Source: an uncultured Paenibacillaceae bacterium (lineage in GTDB: Bacteria > Bacillota > Bacilli > Paenibacillales > DA-C8). Taken from it: a DNA stretch of 46,619 nt. The position numbers and the translations under genes are program-made. This document shows positions 24,085 through 32,593 of this stretch, piece by piece. The notes beneath the pieces were generated by a model. The model was not told where the DNA came from. It did not search any database and saw only the letters and a list, made by a program, of their open reading frames with translations. Location of the stretch: assembly GCA_937957685.1 (NCBI GenBank), contig CALGAO010000093.1:1-46619 (forward strand). The letters run 5' to 3'. Numbering within the stretch: the stretch's first letter is position 1; every line of letters begins with the position of its first letter.

Positions 24085-24135
24085 GAACATATATTCTCAT
24101 TGATATTATATACACGAATATATGTTCTTATTCAA
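24085..24135 (-). promoter_or_regulatory. Promoter with paired LexA-like sites
   Basis: On the minus strand TTGAAT (24130-24135) is followed after 17 bp by TATATA (24107-24112), or after 19 bp by TATAAT. GAACATATATTC (24085-24096) and GAATATATGTTC (24116-24127) form a perfect inverted pair 31 bp apart. Each differs from GAAC-N4-GTTC at one base. One sits in the promoter spacer and one below the -10 box, ahead of the small WYL-like gene. Confidence 0.45.
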
Positions 24136-24257
24136 CTGAAAAATGTAAGATGTTTATACGTGGTAGCAAATGACCGGAGCCTGGAAAGGATGTCATGCCG
24201 ATTGCAGCTTTGAAATCATCAAAGCGATCGGGTTGATCTGATGCAGTCCAGTCGGCT

Positions 24258-24590
24258 GTAAGCAGATTTTTTCTGCTTACAGGTCCTTCCGAGGCGGTCA
24301 AGATGGCGGTAAGCAGACTTTTTCTGCTTTCAGATCCTTCCGAGGCGGTCAAGATGGCTGTAAGCAGACTTTTTCTGCTTACAGATCCTTCCGAGGCGGT
24401 CAAGATGGCTGTAAGCAGACTTTTTCTGCTTACAGATCATTCCGAGGCGGTCAAGATGGCTGTAAGCAGACTTTTTCTGCTTACAGGTCCTTCCGAGGCG
24501 GTCAAGATGGCTGTAAGCAGATTTTTTCTGCTTACAGGTCCTTCCGAGGCGGTCGTGACGGCTGTAAGCAGATTTTTTCTGCTTGCCATA
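24258..24590. repeat. 51-bp tandem hairpin array, seven units
   Basis: The palindrome GTAAGCAGA...TCTGCTTAC starts at 24258, 24309, 24360, 24411, 24462, 24513 and 24564, an exact 51-bp period. Between hairpins a near-constant linker reads about AGRTCCTTCCGAGGCGGTCAAGATGGCT. Because 51 is a multiple of three, long repetitive open frames appear on both strands, but none has a ribosome site and I do not treat them as genes. There are no variable spacers, so this is not a CRISPR. It lies downstream of glnA, ending at the glnA terminator. Confidence 0.92.
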
Positions 24591-24631
24591 GAAAAGAAAA
24601 AGATTCGCCATAGATGAACTATAGCGAATCT
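24589..24631 (-). terminator. Terminator of glnA
   Basis: AGATTCGCTATAG pairs fully with CTATGGCGAATCT (loop TTCAT) and is followed by TTTTTCTTTTC on the minus strand, about 50 bp after the glnA stop. Confidence 0.9.
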
Positions 24632-24682
24632 AGCTCGTGCGGATCATATGATGGCCTTGTCAGGCCCAAGCCTGAATCCTGA

Positions 24683-26011
24683 TCAATACAGCGTCATGTA
24701 CTGATCGCGTTCCCATTGATGGACTTGCGTGCGGTACATGTCGTACTCGATCTCCTTCAGCTCGATGAAATGCGCCAGCGCGTGATCGCCCATCGCGTCA
24801 CAGATGATGTCGTCCTGCAGCAGCTCATCGATCGCTTCCTTCAGCGACTCCGGCAAGCTCGGAATGCCCGCCTCCAGTCTCTCCTCATCGGTCATGATGT
24901 AGATGTTCCGGTCGATCGGATCCGGCAGCTTCATCTTCTTCTCGATGCCGTCGAGACCTGCGCGCAGCATCAGGGCGAGTGCCAGATACGGATTGGCAGC
25001 CGGGTCCGGACTGCGCACCTCGATGCGGGTGCTGAGTCCCCGCGATGCAGGGACGCGGATCATCGGGCTGCGGTTGCTGGCGGACCAGGCGACATAACAA
25101 GGCGCTTCATAGCCTGGGACGAGCCGTTTGTACGAGTTGACCGTCGGATTGGTAACGGCCGTGAAGCCGCGGGCATGATGCAGGATGCCGGACATGAAGT
25201 AACGCGCGGTTTCGCTCAGGCCCAGACGGTCGTTCTCGTCATAGAACGCATTCTTGTCCCCCTTGAACAGGGACAGATGGCAGTGCATGCCCGAACCGTT
25301 CATGCCAAACAGCGGCTTCGGCATAAAGGTGGCATGCAGGCCGTGCTGGCGAGCGATCGTTTTGACGACGAGCTTGAATGTCTGGATCTGGTCGGCAGCT
25401 TTCACCGCATCCGCGTACTTGAAGTCGATCTCGTGCTGCCCCGGGGATACTTCATGGTGCGAAGCCTCAATCTCGAATCCCATCTCCAGCAAAGTAAGCA
25501 CGATCTCGCGTCGGCAGTTCTCGCCGAGGTCCGTCGGCGCCAGGTCGAAGTAACCGCCATGATCGTTCAGTTCCAGCGTGGGATCGCCCTTCTCATCGGT
25601 CTTGAACAGGAAAAATTCCGGCTCAGGCCCCACATTCATCGTCGTGAAGCCCATCGCTTCGGCCAGCTTCAGATTGCGCTTCAGGATGCCGCGCGGGTCG
25701 CCGGCGAACGGTGTTCCGTCCGGCATGTACACGTCGCAGATCAGACGCGCGACGCGGTCGGTCGTTACCCATGGGAAGATGACCCATGTGTCCAGATCCG
25801 GATACAGATACATGTCCGATTCCTCGATCCGGACATATCCTTCGATGGATGAGCCGTCAAACATCATCTTGTTGTCCAGCGCCTTTTCGAGCTGGCTCAC
25901 CGGTATTTCGACGTTCTTGATCGTGCCGAGCAGATCGGTAAATTGCAGGCGGATGAATTTGACGTTGTTGTCCTTCGCTTGCTTCAGAATATCTTCCCTC
26001 GTGTAGCTCAC
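24683..26011 (-). CDS. glnA: Glutamine synthetase, type I
   Basis: A 442-residue GS of the short Firmicute (GSI-alpha) form. It has the N-terminal beta-grasp domain (about 15-100, with DGSSIEGY), catalytic motifs VGPEPEFFLF near 127-136, H-E-V-S-P-G-Q-H-E near 186, and N-G-S-G-M-H-C-H near 238. The ATP-binding region K-R-L-V-P-G-Y-E-A-P near 305 and RIEVRSPDPAANPYLA near 342 follow. It joins ammonia to glutamate with ATP. No adenylylation tyrosine motif is expected in this form; control is by feedback and by GlnR. The start is GTG 26011 with GGGAG upstream. It follows glnR after an unusually long 357-bp gap. Confidence 0.97.
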   Translation of the reverse strand: MSYTREDILKQAKDNNVKFIRLQFTDLLGTIKNVEIPVSQLEKALDNKMMFDGSSIEGYVRIEESDMYLYPDLDTWVIFPWVTTDRVARLICDVYMPDGTPFAGDPRGILKRNLKLAEAMGFTTMNVGPEPEFFLFKTDEKGDPTLELNDHGGYFDLAPTDLGENCRREIVLTLLEMGFEIEASHHEVSPGQHEIDFKYADAVKAADQIQTFKLVVKTIARQHGLHATFMPKPLFGMNGSGMHCHLSLFKGDKNAFYDENDRLGLSETARYFMSGILHHARGFTAVTNPTVNSYKRLVPGYEAPCYVAWSASNRSPMIRVPASRGLSTRIEVRSPDPAANPYLALALMLRAGLDGIEKKMKLPDPIDRNIYIMTDEERLEAGIPSLPESLKEAIDELLQDDIICDAMGDHALAHFIELKEIEYDMYRTQVHQWERDQYMTLY

Positions 26012-26128
26012 AAGACCAACTCCCTTGAAATGTATATATCGTTGCGTGATACCGGACTGCGATGGTGAAGTGCGACCATTTCACATGGACATATCGATTC
26101 GATTCGTGCACATGAATGGGATGAACTG

Positions 26129-26337
26129 GATCATACGAACATCAGGCATCGCGATCATGATTCGCAGATCACGATGCGATCACCCATGCGCAACAATCCG
26201 ATCGATGCATGCACCGGCATGCGATGGACTGGTCATATGAACATCGGGCATCGATATCCGATGAATGTCACAACGCGATGCGTTCACCGGAGCACAACCG
26301 ACCAGACCGGTGCATGCGTCGGAATGCGATGGCCTGA
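26129..26337. repeat. Diverged direct repeat in the glnR-glnA gap
   Basis: Two units (26129-26230 and 26231-26337) align along their length. GATCATACGAACATCAGGCATCG matches GGTCATATGAACATCGGGCATCG in shorter pieces, and both end in GCATGC...ATGCGATGG. A partial third match, ACCGGACTGCGATGG, is at 26051-26065. The copies are old, with many substitutions and small indels. No gene or known regulatory site was seen in this 357-bp gap. Confidence 0.7.
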
Positions 26338-26368
26338 ATCAGAGATCCATGCATGGAGCCTGTCAAGA

Positions 26369-26776
26369 TCATTTGAAGAATCTCGACAATTCACCCTGCA
26401 GCAAGGATGCCTTGCCATGGCGATTGCCGGTGATCAGCTGCTGTTTGAGCATCTTCCTGAGCTGCGAATCGGACAGCTCGCGGCGTTTTACTTCCGTCTG
26501 CGGCGTGATAACGGTCGCTTCCTCGGACTCCTTGCTTACCGGCTTCATCATCTGCTTGATGCCAGCGATATTGACGCCCTTCTCGATCAAGCTCTTGATC
26601 TCAAGTAAGCGCTCTACGTCGTTGAACGAGAACAGCCGCTGGTTGCCTTCCGTGCGAGCCGGGACGATCAATTCGTGTTGCTCATAATAACGAATTTGCC
26701 GGGCTGACAGATCCGTAAGCTTCATTACGATGCCGATCGGAAACAGAGCCATGTTGCGGCGAATTTCGTCACTCAT
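26369..26776 (-). CDS. glnR: GlnR, MerR-family nitrogen regulator
   Basis: A 135-residue MerR-type repressor from ATG 26776 with AGGTGG upstream. The winged helix (about 10-80) includes G-I-V-M-K-L-T-D-L-S-A-R-Q-I-R-Y-Y-E-Q-H and the wing NQRLFSFNDVERL. The C-terminal tail, which in GlnR senses feedback-inhibited glutamine synthetase, ends in Q-G-E-L-S-R-F-F-K. It represses glnRA in nitrogen excess. A near-consensus GlnR site lies just upstream of its promoter. Its place ahead of glnA is the conserved Firmicute order. Confidence 0.95.
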   Translation of the reverse strand: MSDEIRRNMALFPIGIVMKLTDLSARQIRYYEQHELIVPARTEGNQRLFSFNDVERLLEIKSLIEKGVNIAGIKQMMKPVSKESEEATVITPQTEVKRRELSDSQLRKMLKQQLITGNRHGKASLLQGELSRFFK

Positions 26777-26824
26777 TGAACACACCACCTACGTAAAGTA
26801 ATGGAGTAATAGAAGTTATTTATC

Positions 26825-26873
26825 ATTGTACCATGAAACATAAATGTGTCAAGTCATGTAAGGTTTACGCACA
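26825..26873 (-). promoter_or_regulatory. glnR promoter and GlnR-type operator
   Basis: Minus strand TTGACA (26847-26852), 16 bp, TACAAT (26825-26830). Just upstream, 26857-26873 reads TGTAAGGTTTACGCACA on the plus strand. It matches TGTNA-N7-TNACA except for one base of one half. This fits autoregulation by GlnR as in B. subtilis. Confidence 0.75.
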
Positions 26874-26902
26874 AAAATAAAGGCGGCCATTCACAATTAA
26901 TG

Positions 26903-28189
26903 TCAGAAATTCGTCAATAATCCGCGCTGCACCATCCGATCGATCGCCGTCAGAATGCCGATCTTGGCATGAGCATACGTCAGTCCGCCCTGGACATAGG
27001 CGATGTATGGCTCGCGAATCGGCGCATCCGCCGACAATTCCAGACTGCCGCCCTGGATGAAAGTGCCCGCCGCCATGATCACCGGATGCTCGTAGCCCGG
27101 CATCTCCCATGGCTCCGGCACCACATGCGCATCGATCGCCGAAGCCTGCTGTATGCCCTGGACGAAGGCGATCAGATCCTCGCCCGAATGAAAGCGAATC
27201 GCCTGGATGATGTCGGAGCGGACGGCTTCAGGCGATGGTGATGTGTCAAAGCCCAGCTCGCGGAACAGCGCCGCGGCGAAGACGCTACCTTTCAGTGCTT
27301 GTCCAACGGCATGCGGCGCAAGGAATAGTCCCTGATAGATCAGGGCGGTGGCGCCCAGCATCGAGCCGACCTCGCCGCCCAGTCCAGGCACGGTATGGCG
27401 GTATGCGGCCAGCTCCACGCAGCGCTTCGTGCCGGCGATATAGCCGCCGGTATGGGCCAGTCCGCCGCCCGGGTTCTTGATCAGCGAGCCCGCCATCAGG
27501 TCGACGCCGACCTCGGTAGGCTCCAGCTTCTCGGTAAACTCGCCGTAGCAGTTGTCGACGAAGATGATCAGGTCCTCGCGGATCGCGCGAATGCGCTGCA
27601 CCATCTCGGCGATCTGATGCACGGTGAACGAGCTGCGCCACGCATAGCCGCGCGAACGCTGGATGCCGATCACCTTCGTGCGCGGCGTGATCGATTGCTC
27701 GACGAGATCCCAGTTGACGGACCCATCCTCGAGCAGCGGCGTCTCGCTGTAGGAGATCCCCATATCGCGCAGCGACCCGGTGCCGTCTTCCTCGCTGCCG
27801 ATCACCTTGTGCAGGGTGTCGTATGGCGTTCCGGTGATGTACAGCAGATGATCGCCTGGGCGCAACACGCCGAACAGCGCGGTGCTTATCGCATGCGTGC
27901 CGGATGCAAAATGCGGGCGAACCAGCGCAGCCTCGGCGCCAAATACGTCCGCATACACCGCATCCAGCAGCTCCCGGCCCCTGTCATTGTAGCCGTAGCC
28001 TGTGGACGAATGCAGATGGTAATCGCTCACCCTGTGCTTCTGGAATGCCTCGATCACCTTCGCCTGATTCCATTCCGCCGTGCGTTCGATGCGCGCGAAA
28101 TAAGGCGCAGCGATTCGCTCCGCCCGCTCGATCAGCTTCTGATAACGATCCAATAACTCCCGAATATGAGCATGCGCCAAATGTTCCAC
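26903..28189 (-). CDS. ynbB: PLP-dependent YnbB family protein (aluminium resistance/methionine gamma-lyase-like)
   Basis: A 428-residue fold-type I PLP enzyme. The likely Schiff-base lysine is Lys238 in GSLIKNPGGG, with Asp212 in FVDNCYGEF for the ring nitrogen and S-G-T-H-A-I near 96 for the phosphate. It belongs to the family labelled aluminium resistance or methionine gamma-lyase-like; the true substrate is unknown to me. Translation may start at GTG 28189, very close to AGGAG, or at TTG three codons later with better spacing. It lies between hflX and glnR, the same position as ynbB in B. subtilis. Confidence 0.88.
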   Translation of the reverse strand: MEHLAHAHIRELLDRYQKLIERAERIAAPYFARIERTAEWNQAKVIEAFQKHRVSDYHLHSSTGYGYNDRGRELLDAVYADVFGAEAALVRPHFASGTHAISTALFGVLRPGDHLLYITGTPYDTLHKVIGSEEDGTGSLRDMGISYSETPLLEDGSVNWDLVEQSITPRTKVIGIQRSRGYAWRSSFTVHQIAEMVQRIRAIREDLIIFVDNCYGEFTEKLEPTEVGVDLMAGSLIKNPGGGLAHTGGYIAGTKRCVELAAYRHTVPGLGGEVGSMLGATALIYQGLFLAPHAVGQALKGSVFAAALFRELGFDTSPSPEAVRSDIIQAIRFHSGEDLIAFVQGIQQASAIDAHVVPEPWEMPGYEHPVIMAAGTFIQGGSLELSADAPIREPYIAYVQGGLTYAHAKIGILTAIDRMVQRGLLTNF

Positions 28190-28312
28190 TTCTCCTCTTC
28201 CATGATGTCAGTCTGTATGATTCGATGTTCCTTGTCCCATAAAGTTGCCATAAAAGTCATGTGATCAAAATCAACCTGATCATGTCGTGTTTCTTCGCAC
28301 TGTGACCTTTGC

Positions 28313-29629
28313 TCACATGACAGGAAGCTCTTCCTGCTTCACCCGATACTCGCCCAGCTCACGCGCGTACTGTCGATGTCTGGTCTCGCTGGCGCGTACC
28401 CGATAGGCGACCATCCCATCCTCCGAGGCTTCCTCATCCAGCATGCTTACCTCGCCGAGCTGATACAGACGCGCGATCAGGTCGCCTCGCGCCGCCGGTA
28501 TCCGGTACACGTACTCCGCCTGGTCCAGCTTGTTCTGCAGGAACAGCTTCAGCCGCTCCAGATCCTCATCCGAAAAGGCGGAGATTCCGAGCGACGGCTC
28601 CTGCGAGATCAGGCTCTCCCGCTCTGACGGGGTCAGCAGATCGATCTTGTTGAAGACGACCACCCTGTCCTTGCCGCCCGCGCCCAGCTCGTCCAACACT
28701 TCGTTAACGACCTTCATCTGCTCGTCGCGCATCGGGGACGAACTGTCGACGACGTGCAGGATGATGTCCGCCTCGTTTACCTCCTCCAGCGTCGCGCGGA
28801 ATGCGGCGACCAGATCGTGGGGCAACTGCTGGATGAAGCCGACCGTATCGGTCAGCACCACTTCCAGGCCGCTTGGCAGCGCAAGCCTGCGCGAAGTCAG
28901 GTCCAGGGTGGCGAACAGCTTGTTCTCAGCCAGCACATCGGCATTTGTCAGGCGATTCAGCAGCGTCGATTTGCCGGCGTTGGTGTACCCGACCAGCGCG
29001 ATCTGCGTGACGCCGGTCTTGCGCCGCTGCGCGCGATGCAGCTTGCGGTGCCGCGCCACCTCGGCCAGCTGCTCGCGCAGGTCGCGGATGCGTCGCTGGA
29101 TATGGCGGCGGTCCGTCTCCAGCTTCGTCTCGCCGGGACCGCGCGTGCCGATGCCGCCGCCCAGCCGCGACAGATTGCTGTAATGGCCGGCCGGCCGCGG
29201 CAAGAGATACTGCAGCTGCGCCAGCTCGACCTGCAGCCGACCCTCCCGAGTCTTGGCCCGCTGAGCGAAGATGTCGAGGATGAGCTGCGTGCGATCGATG
29301 ATCTTGCAGTCGATCGCCGACTCGAGATTGCGAACCTGCGCTCCGGACAGCTCCTGGTTGAAGAGGATGACGTTGGCACCCAGGCTTTCCTTCAGGGCTC
29401 GGATCTCCTCGACCTTGCCCTTGCCGATGAACCAGGCCGAATCGATGCTGTCCCGATGCTGCACGACCGATGTCAGCGGCTCCACGCCTGCAGTCTCCGC
29501 CAGGCTGCGCAGCTCATCCAGCGAGTGGCACACCGCTTCCTCCGACCGTTGCTCGTTCTTCAGCTCCAGGCTGACCAGAATGGCTCTTTCCTGTATATCT
29601 TGCTTGGTATCGATTGGTGTATGTCGCAT
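28313..29629 (-). CDS. hflX: GTPase HflX, ribosome-associated
   Basis: A 438-residue GTPase. The N-terminal HflX domain (about 20-195) has the G-G-x-G-T-R-G-P-G-E-T-x-L loop at 157-169. The G domain follows with G1 GYTNAGKS at 214-221, G3 DTVGF near 261 and G4 NKID near 330. HflX binds the large ribosomal subunit and splits stalled ribosomes after stress. Length is usual. The ATG has only a modest AAGGGATG site. It starts 24 bp after the SpoVK-like gene, so the two are probably co-transcribed, as in B. subtilis (spoVK-ynbA). Confidence 0.95.
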   Translation of the reverse strand: MRHTPIDTKQDIQERAILVSLELKNEQRSEEAVCHSLDELRSLAETAGVEPLTSVVQHRDSIDSAWFIGKGKVEEIRALKESLGANVILFNQELSGAQVRNLESAIDCKIIDRTQLILDIFAQRAKTREGRLQVELAQLQYLLPRPAGHYSNLSRLGGGIGTRGPGETKLETDRRHIQRRIRDLREQLAEVARHRKLHRAQRRKTGVTQIALVGYTNAGKSTLLNRLTNADVLAENKLFATLDLTSRRLALPSGLEVVLTDTVGFIQQLPHDLVAAFRATLEEVNEADIILHVVDSSSPMRDEQMKVVNEVLDELGAGGKDRVVVFNKIDLLTPSERESLISQEPSLGISAFSDEDLERLKLFLQNKLDQAEYVYRIPAARGDLIARLYQLGEVSMLDEEASEDGMVAYRVRASETRHRQYARELGEYRVKQEELPVM

Positions 29630-29653
29630 CGTTTCATCCCTTGCTATGTAAAA

Positions 29654-30637
29654 TCAAAGATAGATCGGCCCGTCATGATCCGGATCGATCTTCAGATCCT
29701 CGGGGCAGATCTGCATCAGCTCCTGCTTCGTCAGCGGCCGATTCCGCTGTTTGAGCAGCCTGACCGCCTGCCGCCTCACGCATCGCTCGATCGTATTACG
29801 CACGAATCGGGCATTGCTGAAGTTGCGGGCGAATCTCAGCCTTTCCTCCTGCAGGTATTGCTTGAAGCGCATGAAGGTCTGCGGCAGGAACACGTATTCC
29901 CGCTCCTTCAGCATCAGCTCCGCGATCTGCAGCAGCTGGTCCAGCGTATAGTCCGGAAAATCGATCTGGATCGGAAAGCGCGAAGGCAAGCCCGGATTCA
30001 TCGCCATAAAGACATCCATCTCATCCGGATATCCCGCCAGAATCAGGATAAACTGATCCTTGTAATCCTCCTGCGCCTTCACCAGCGTATCGATCGCTTC
30101 CTTGCCGAAGTCCTTCTCCCCGCCTCGCGTCAGGCTGTACGCCTCATCGATGAACAGCACGCCGCCCAGCGCCCGCTTGATCAGTTCCCGCGTCTTGATC
30201 GCGGTGTGGCCGATGTATTCGCCCACCAGATCCGCTCTCTCCGCCTCTATAAAATGACCCTTGCTGAGCAGGCCCATATTGCGAAACAGCCTGGCGATCA
30301 GCCTTGCCACCGTCGTCTTGCCAGTCCCTGGATTGCCGCGGAAGATCATGTGATACATCTGCGGCGAACAGGCGAGTCCCGCCTCCTGCCGATACTTCGA
30401 GATCTGCAGCATCGCATAGATCTCGAAGATCGTCTCCTTCACCTTCTCCATGCCGACCATCTCATCGAGTTCGCGCGCAAGCTCCGCGAACGGTTCGGGT
30501 GTACCTGCTTCCTCCGACCAACGTTTGGGCGAAGCCTTCGTCTCCGCTTCCACTTCGTCCACTCGCCGCAAGACGACATTGATCTGACGCGAAGAATGCG
30601 ACGGTCTGCGAAGCGAAGCCACCACCTGATCGCTCAT
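29654..30637 (-). CDS. spoVK: SpoVK/CbbX-like AAA ATPase
   Basis: A 327-residue AAA protein from ATG 30637, which has GGAGGTG upstream; the longer open frame has no such site. Walker A GNPGTGKTT is at 101-109, Walker B VLFIDEA at 160-166, and sensor/arginine-finger residues lie in the region around L-P-S-R-F-P near 225. It matches SpoVK of Bacillus, a sporulation stage V protein related to the CbbX Rubisco activase. A hexameric remodelling role is likely; the target is unknown. It precedes hflX as in B. subtilis. A degenerate 41-bp repeat array lies upstream. Confidence 0.88.
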   Translation of the reverse strand: MSDQVVASLRRPSHSSRQINVVLRRVDEVEAETKASPKRWSEEAGTPEPFAELARELDEMVGMEKVKETIFEIYAMLQISKYRQEAGLACSPQMYHMIFRGNPGTGKTTVARLIARLFRNMGLLSKGHFIEAERADLVGEYIGHTAIKTRELIKRALGGVLFIDEAYSLTRGGEKDFGKEAIDTLVKAQEDYKDQFILILAGYPDEMDVFMAMNPGLPSRFPIQIDFPDYTLDQLLQIAELMLKEREYVFLPQTFMRFKQYLQEERLRFARNFSNARFVRNTIERCVRRQAVRLLKQRNRPLTKQELMQICPEDLKIDPDHDGPIYL

Positions 30638-30778
30638 GTAGGCACCTCCGATCGTCCAGGATCGTGTTATACGCCTATTATACGCGAGTTGCCGCAAATC
30701 GTGACATGAACTTGCCCGAAGCCTGACGACAAGCCTGTACATCCGGTGCGTACCGGGCCCACCTCTGCCTGATCCCGG

Positions 30779-30971
30779 TCAGGCTGACGGCATCAATCCC
30801 GACTCTTGTGCCCACCCTTCAGGCTGACGGTCTCTATATTGGCTCTTGTGCCTGTTCCATTCAGGCTGATGGCATCAATCCCGACTCTTGTGCCCTCCGG
30901 TCAGGCCGATGGCATCGACCCTGGCTTTCGCGCCCGAACCGGTCAGGCTGCCAGCGTCGGTCACGGCCTGG
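30779..30971. repeat. Degenerate tandem repeats of about 41 bp
   Basis: TCAGGCYGAYGGC-like unit starts occur at 30779, 30819, 30861, 30901 and 30943, alternating 40 and 42 bp. Each unit carries a CCGACTCTTGTGCC-like second half that decays in the last copies. They sit between the SpoVK-like start and the end of the DCC gene, in the likely promoter region of the former. No hairpin is evident, unlike the other arrays here. Confidence 0.7.
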
Positions 30972-31436
30972 TCAGCCCGGCGCCGGAGCCCGGGAGCAAG
31001 CCAGCTCGACAGATCGGGCGGCCTCGTCCGCCGCCACCAATCGGCTGCGCAGCCTCTCATCCGGCAACGGGCAGGCATCGTACCGGCCGAACCAGCGATA
31101 CCGGTTCCGGGCGACGAAGCGGTATGCCGCATCCCTCAGCGCCTTCGGAAGGATCACGAACGCATAGGCGGCACGCCAGCGAGGCAGCCTGCGAACGATG
31201 CGCAGGGCAGCGGAGGAATGGGTAAGAAAGCGTCCCCTCTCGATGACCACGAGCGAATCCGGCGCGCCATGAGCCAGCTTGCAATCGGCGCATGCCGCAA
31301 GAGCCCGGATGACGTCGTCCGACTGCAGCGAGGCGAAGCGAATCTTCCCCTCCGGATCACGATCGATGATGAACCGCACCAGCCTGCTGCACAGCACACA
31401 TTCTGCATCATACAACACAATCAGGCGATCCTGCAT
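30972..31436 (-). CDS. DCC-family thiol-disulfide oxidoreductase-like protein (DUF393)
   Basis: A 154-residue protein from ATG 31436 behind GGGAGGGGAG. It begins with a beta strand and Y-D-A-E-C-V-L-C (the D-x-x-C-x-L-C motif that names the family, Cys13 and Cys16). It later contains F-A-S-L-Q-S, and near the end R-Y-R-W-F-G-R-Y-D-A-C-x-L-P. The fold is thioredoxin-like. A redox role is expected from the cysteine pair, but no substrate is known. No cotranscribed neighbour is evident; the hydrolase gene ends about 240 bp upstream. Confidence 0.85.
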   Translation of the reverse strand: MQDRLIVLYDAECVLCSRLVRFIIDRDPEGKIRFASLQSDDVIRALAACADCKLAHGAPDSLVVIERGRFLTHSSAALRIVRRLPRWRAAYAFVILPKALRDAAYRFVARNRYRWFGRYDACPLPDERLRSRLVAADEAARSVELACSRAPAPG

Positions 31437-31494
31437 CCATCTCCCCTCCCTTGAAGCGGACCTGTCATGAATCGAAGTCGTGTGAGGCTCTGTC

Positions 31495-31515
31495 AAGCTT
31501 CCGGCGATGCCGGAA
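31495..31515. other. Perfect hairpin in the gap 31437-31672
   Basis: GCTTCCGGC and GCCGGAAGC with a three-base loop form a nine-pair hairpin. No T run follows on either strand, so it is not a standard terminator. Nothing else was recognised in this gap between the DCC and hydrolase genes. Confidence 0.45.
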
Positions 31516-31672
31516 GCCTGTCTGTCGGGCATCGACGAGGACGGCCATGGGGATACCCCGCAAATGAACGGGCATGGTCATGCGGCATGGCATCTGCAGG
31601 TGACCGGGATCGCATGCACCATCCCTTCTTCCCCAAGCAGGATCCCGCCGCCGATCGCATCACGGTCCCCCG

Positions 31673-32371
31673 TCATACGCCGATCAGGAATCGCTTCACG
31701 CAGGAGACGACCTGATCAGTCTCCACATCCCAACAGATAACATGCTTCGATCTGGGGAAGGTGATCACCTGCGTCTCACCCGGGATGACGCGTCTCAGGT
31801 ATTCGGCGCTCCGCGGATGAACGATCTGGTCGCGTCCGGACTGGCAGATCAGCGTTGGCTGGCGGATATGCCTGAACTCGTGACGAAGCCTGGCTGCCAT
31901 CTTCATAAACTGCAGCAGGGCCGTCTGCGGAACCTTCGAGACGCGGCGGAATTGCGTCATATCCCGCTCGCGCAGCTTCTCCCACACGAACGAGAAGAAT
32001 CGCATCGGACTGACATAGATCACCGAGGCGTTCAGCAGCACCACGCGCTCCACCGGATAACGGTTCGCGACATATGCCGCAAGCAAGCCTCCCATCGAGA
32101 ACCCCACAACGGAGAACGAACCGTACTGCCTGGCGCACAGCTCCGCCTCCTGCTCCACGGTCGTGATCCAGTCTGTCCAGCGCACGTTGCCGATGTTCGC
32201 AAATCCGTTCTCATGTCCCGGCAGCATCGGCGTCCGACAATTCCAGTCATGTTCGCGCAGCATGTTCGTGATCGGTTCAACGTCCGAGGGGGCGCCGGTG
32301 AATCCGTGGAGCAACAGCGCGTTCGTATGGATCTGCATGGTTGATTGTCGTTGTTCCATCACGTCCTGCAT
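31673..32371 (-). CDS. Alpha/beta hydrolase, carboxylesterase/lipase-like
   Basis: A 232-residue hydrolase from ATG 32371 with AAAGGGTG eight bases upstream. The oxyanion region is LLLHGFTGAPSD near 20-30 and the nucleophile Ser92 lies in GFSMGG. The acid is the Asp of SGRDQIVHP near 187 and the catalytic His is in SKHVICWD near 215. The layout resembles the small Est30-type monoacylglycerol lipases/carboxylesterases of Bacillales. The natural ester is unknown. It is a single gene on the minus strand between hfq and the DCC gene. Confidence 0.85.
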   Translation of the reverse strand: MQDVMEQRQSTMQIHTNALLLHGFTGAPSDVEPITNMLREHDWNCRTPMLPGHENGFANIGNVRWTDWITTVEQEAELCARQYGSFSVVGFSMGGLLAAYVANRYPVERVVLLNASVIYVSPMRFFSFVWEKLRERDMTQFRRVSKVPQTALLQFMKMAARLRHEFRHIRQPTLICQSGRDQIVHPRSAEYLRRVIPGETQVITFPRSKHVICWDVETDQVVSCVKRFLIGV

Positions 32372-32512
32372 GTACAAGCACCCTTTCTTTTGACGTCAAC
32401 CTTACTGGTATTCCCGATCCTATTTTTCCATATTCAGCATCAGATTATCAAAGTGTATCACAGTGATCCTCCGATGGCCAAGCCAGCCAGGCCGACGGCA
32501 GCAGCCAAACAT

Positions 32513-32553
32513 AAAAAGCTGACCCGGCCTTGTTGCGGCTGCCGAATCAGCTT
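32513..32553 (-). terminator. Terminator of hfq
   Basis: AAGCTGA pairs with TCAGCTT around an inner CGGC/GCCG stem, followed by TTTTTAT on the minus strand, about 40 bp after the hfq stop. Confidence 0.75.
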
Positions 32554-32593
32554 GATGAACCTTGCTTGCCCTGCCTGTGCATCTGTTGCAGCG

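Noticed and set aside
24258..24590. Possible CRISPR array
   Set aside because: Linkers between the palindromes are nearly identical, so there are no spacers, and no cas genes are nearby.
24303..24617. Long repetitive open frames on both strands with 17-residue repeats
   Set aside because: They follow from a 51-bp repeat divisible by three; no ribosome site or codon bias supports translation, and several frames are open equally.
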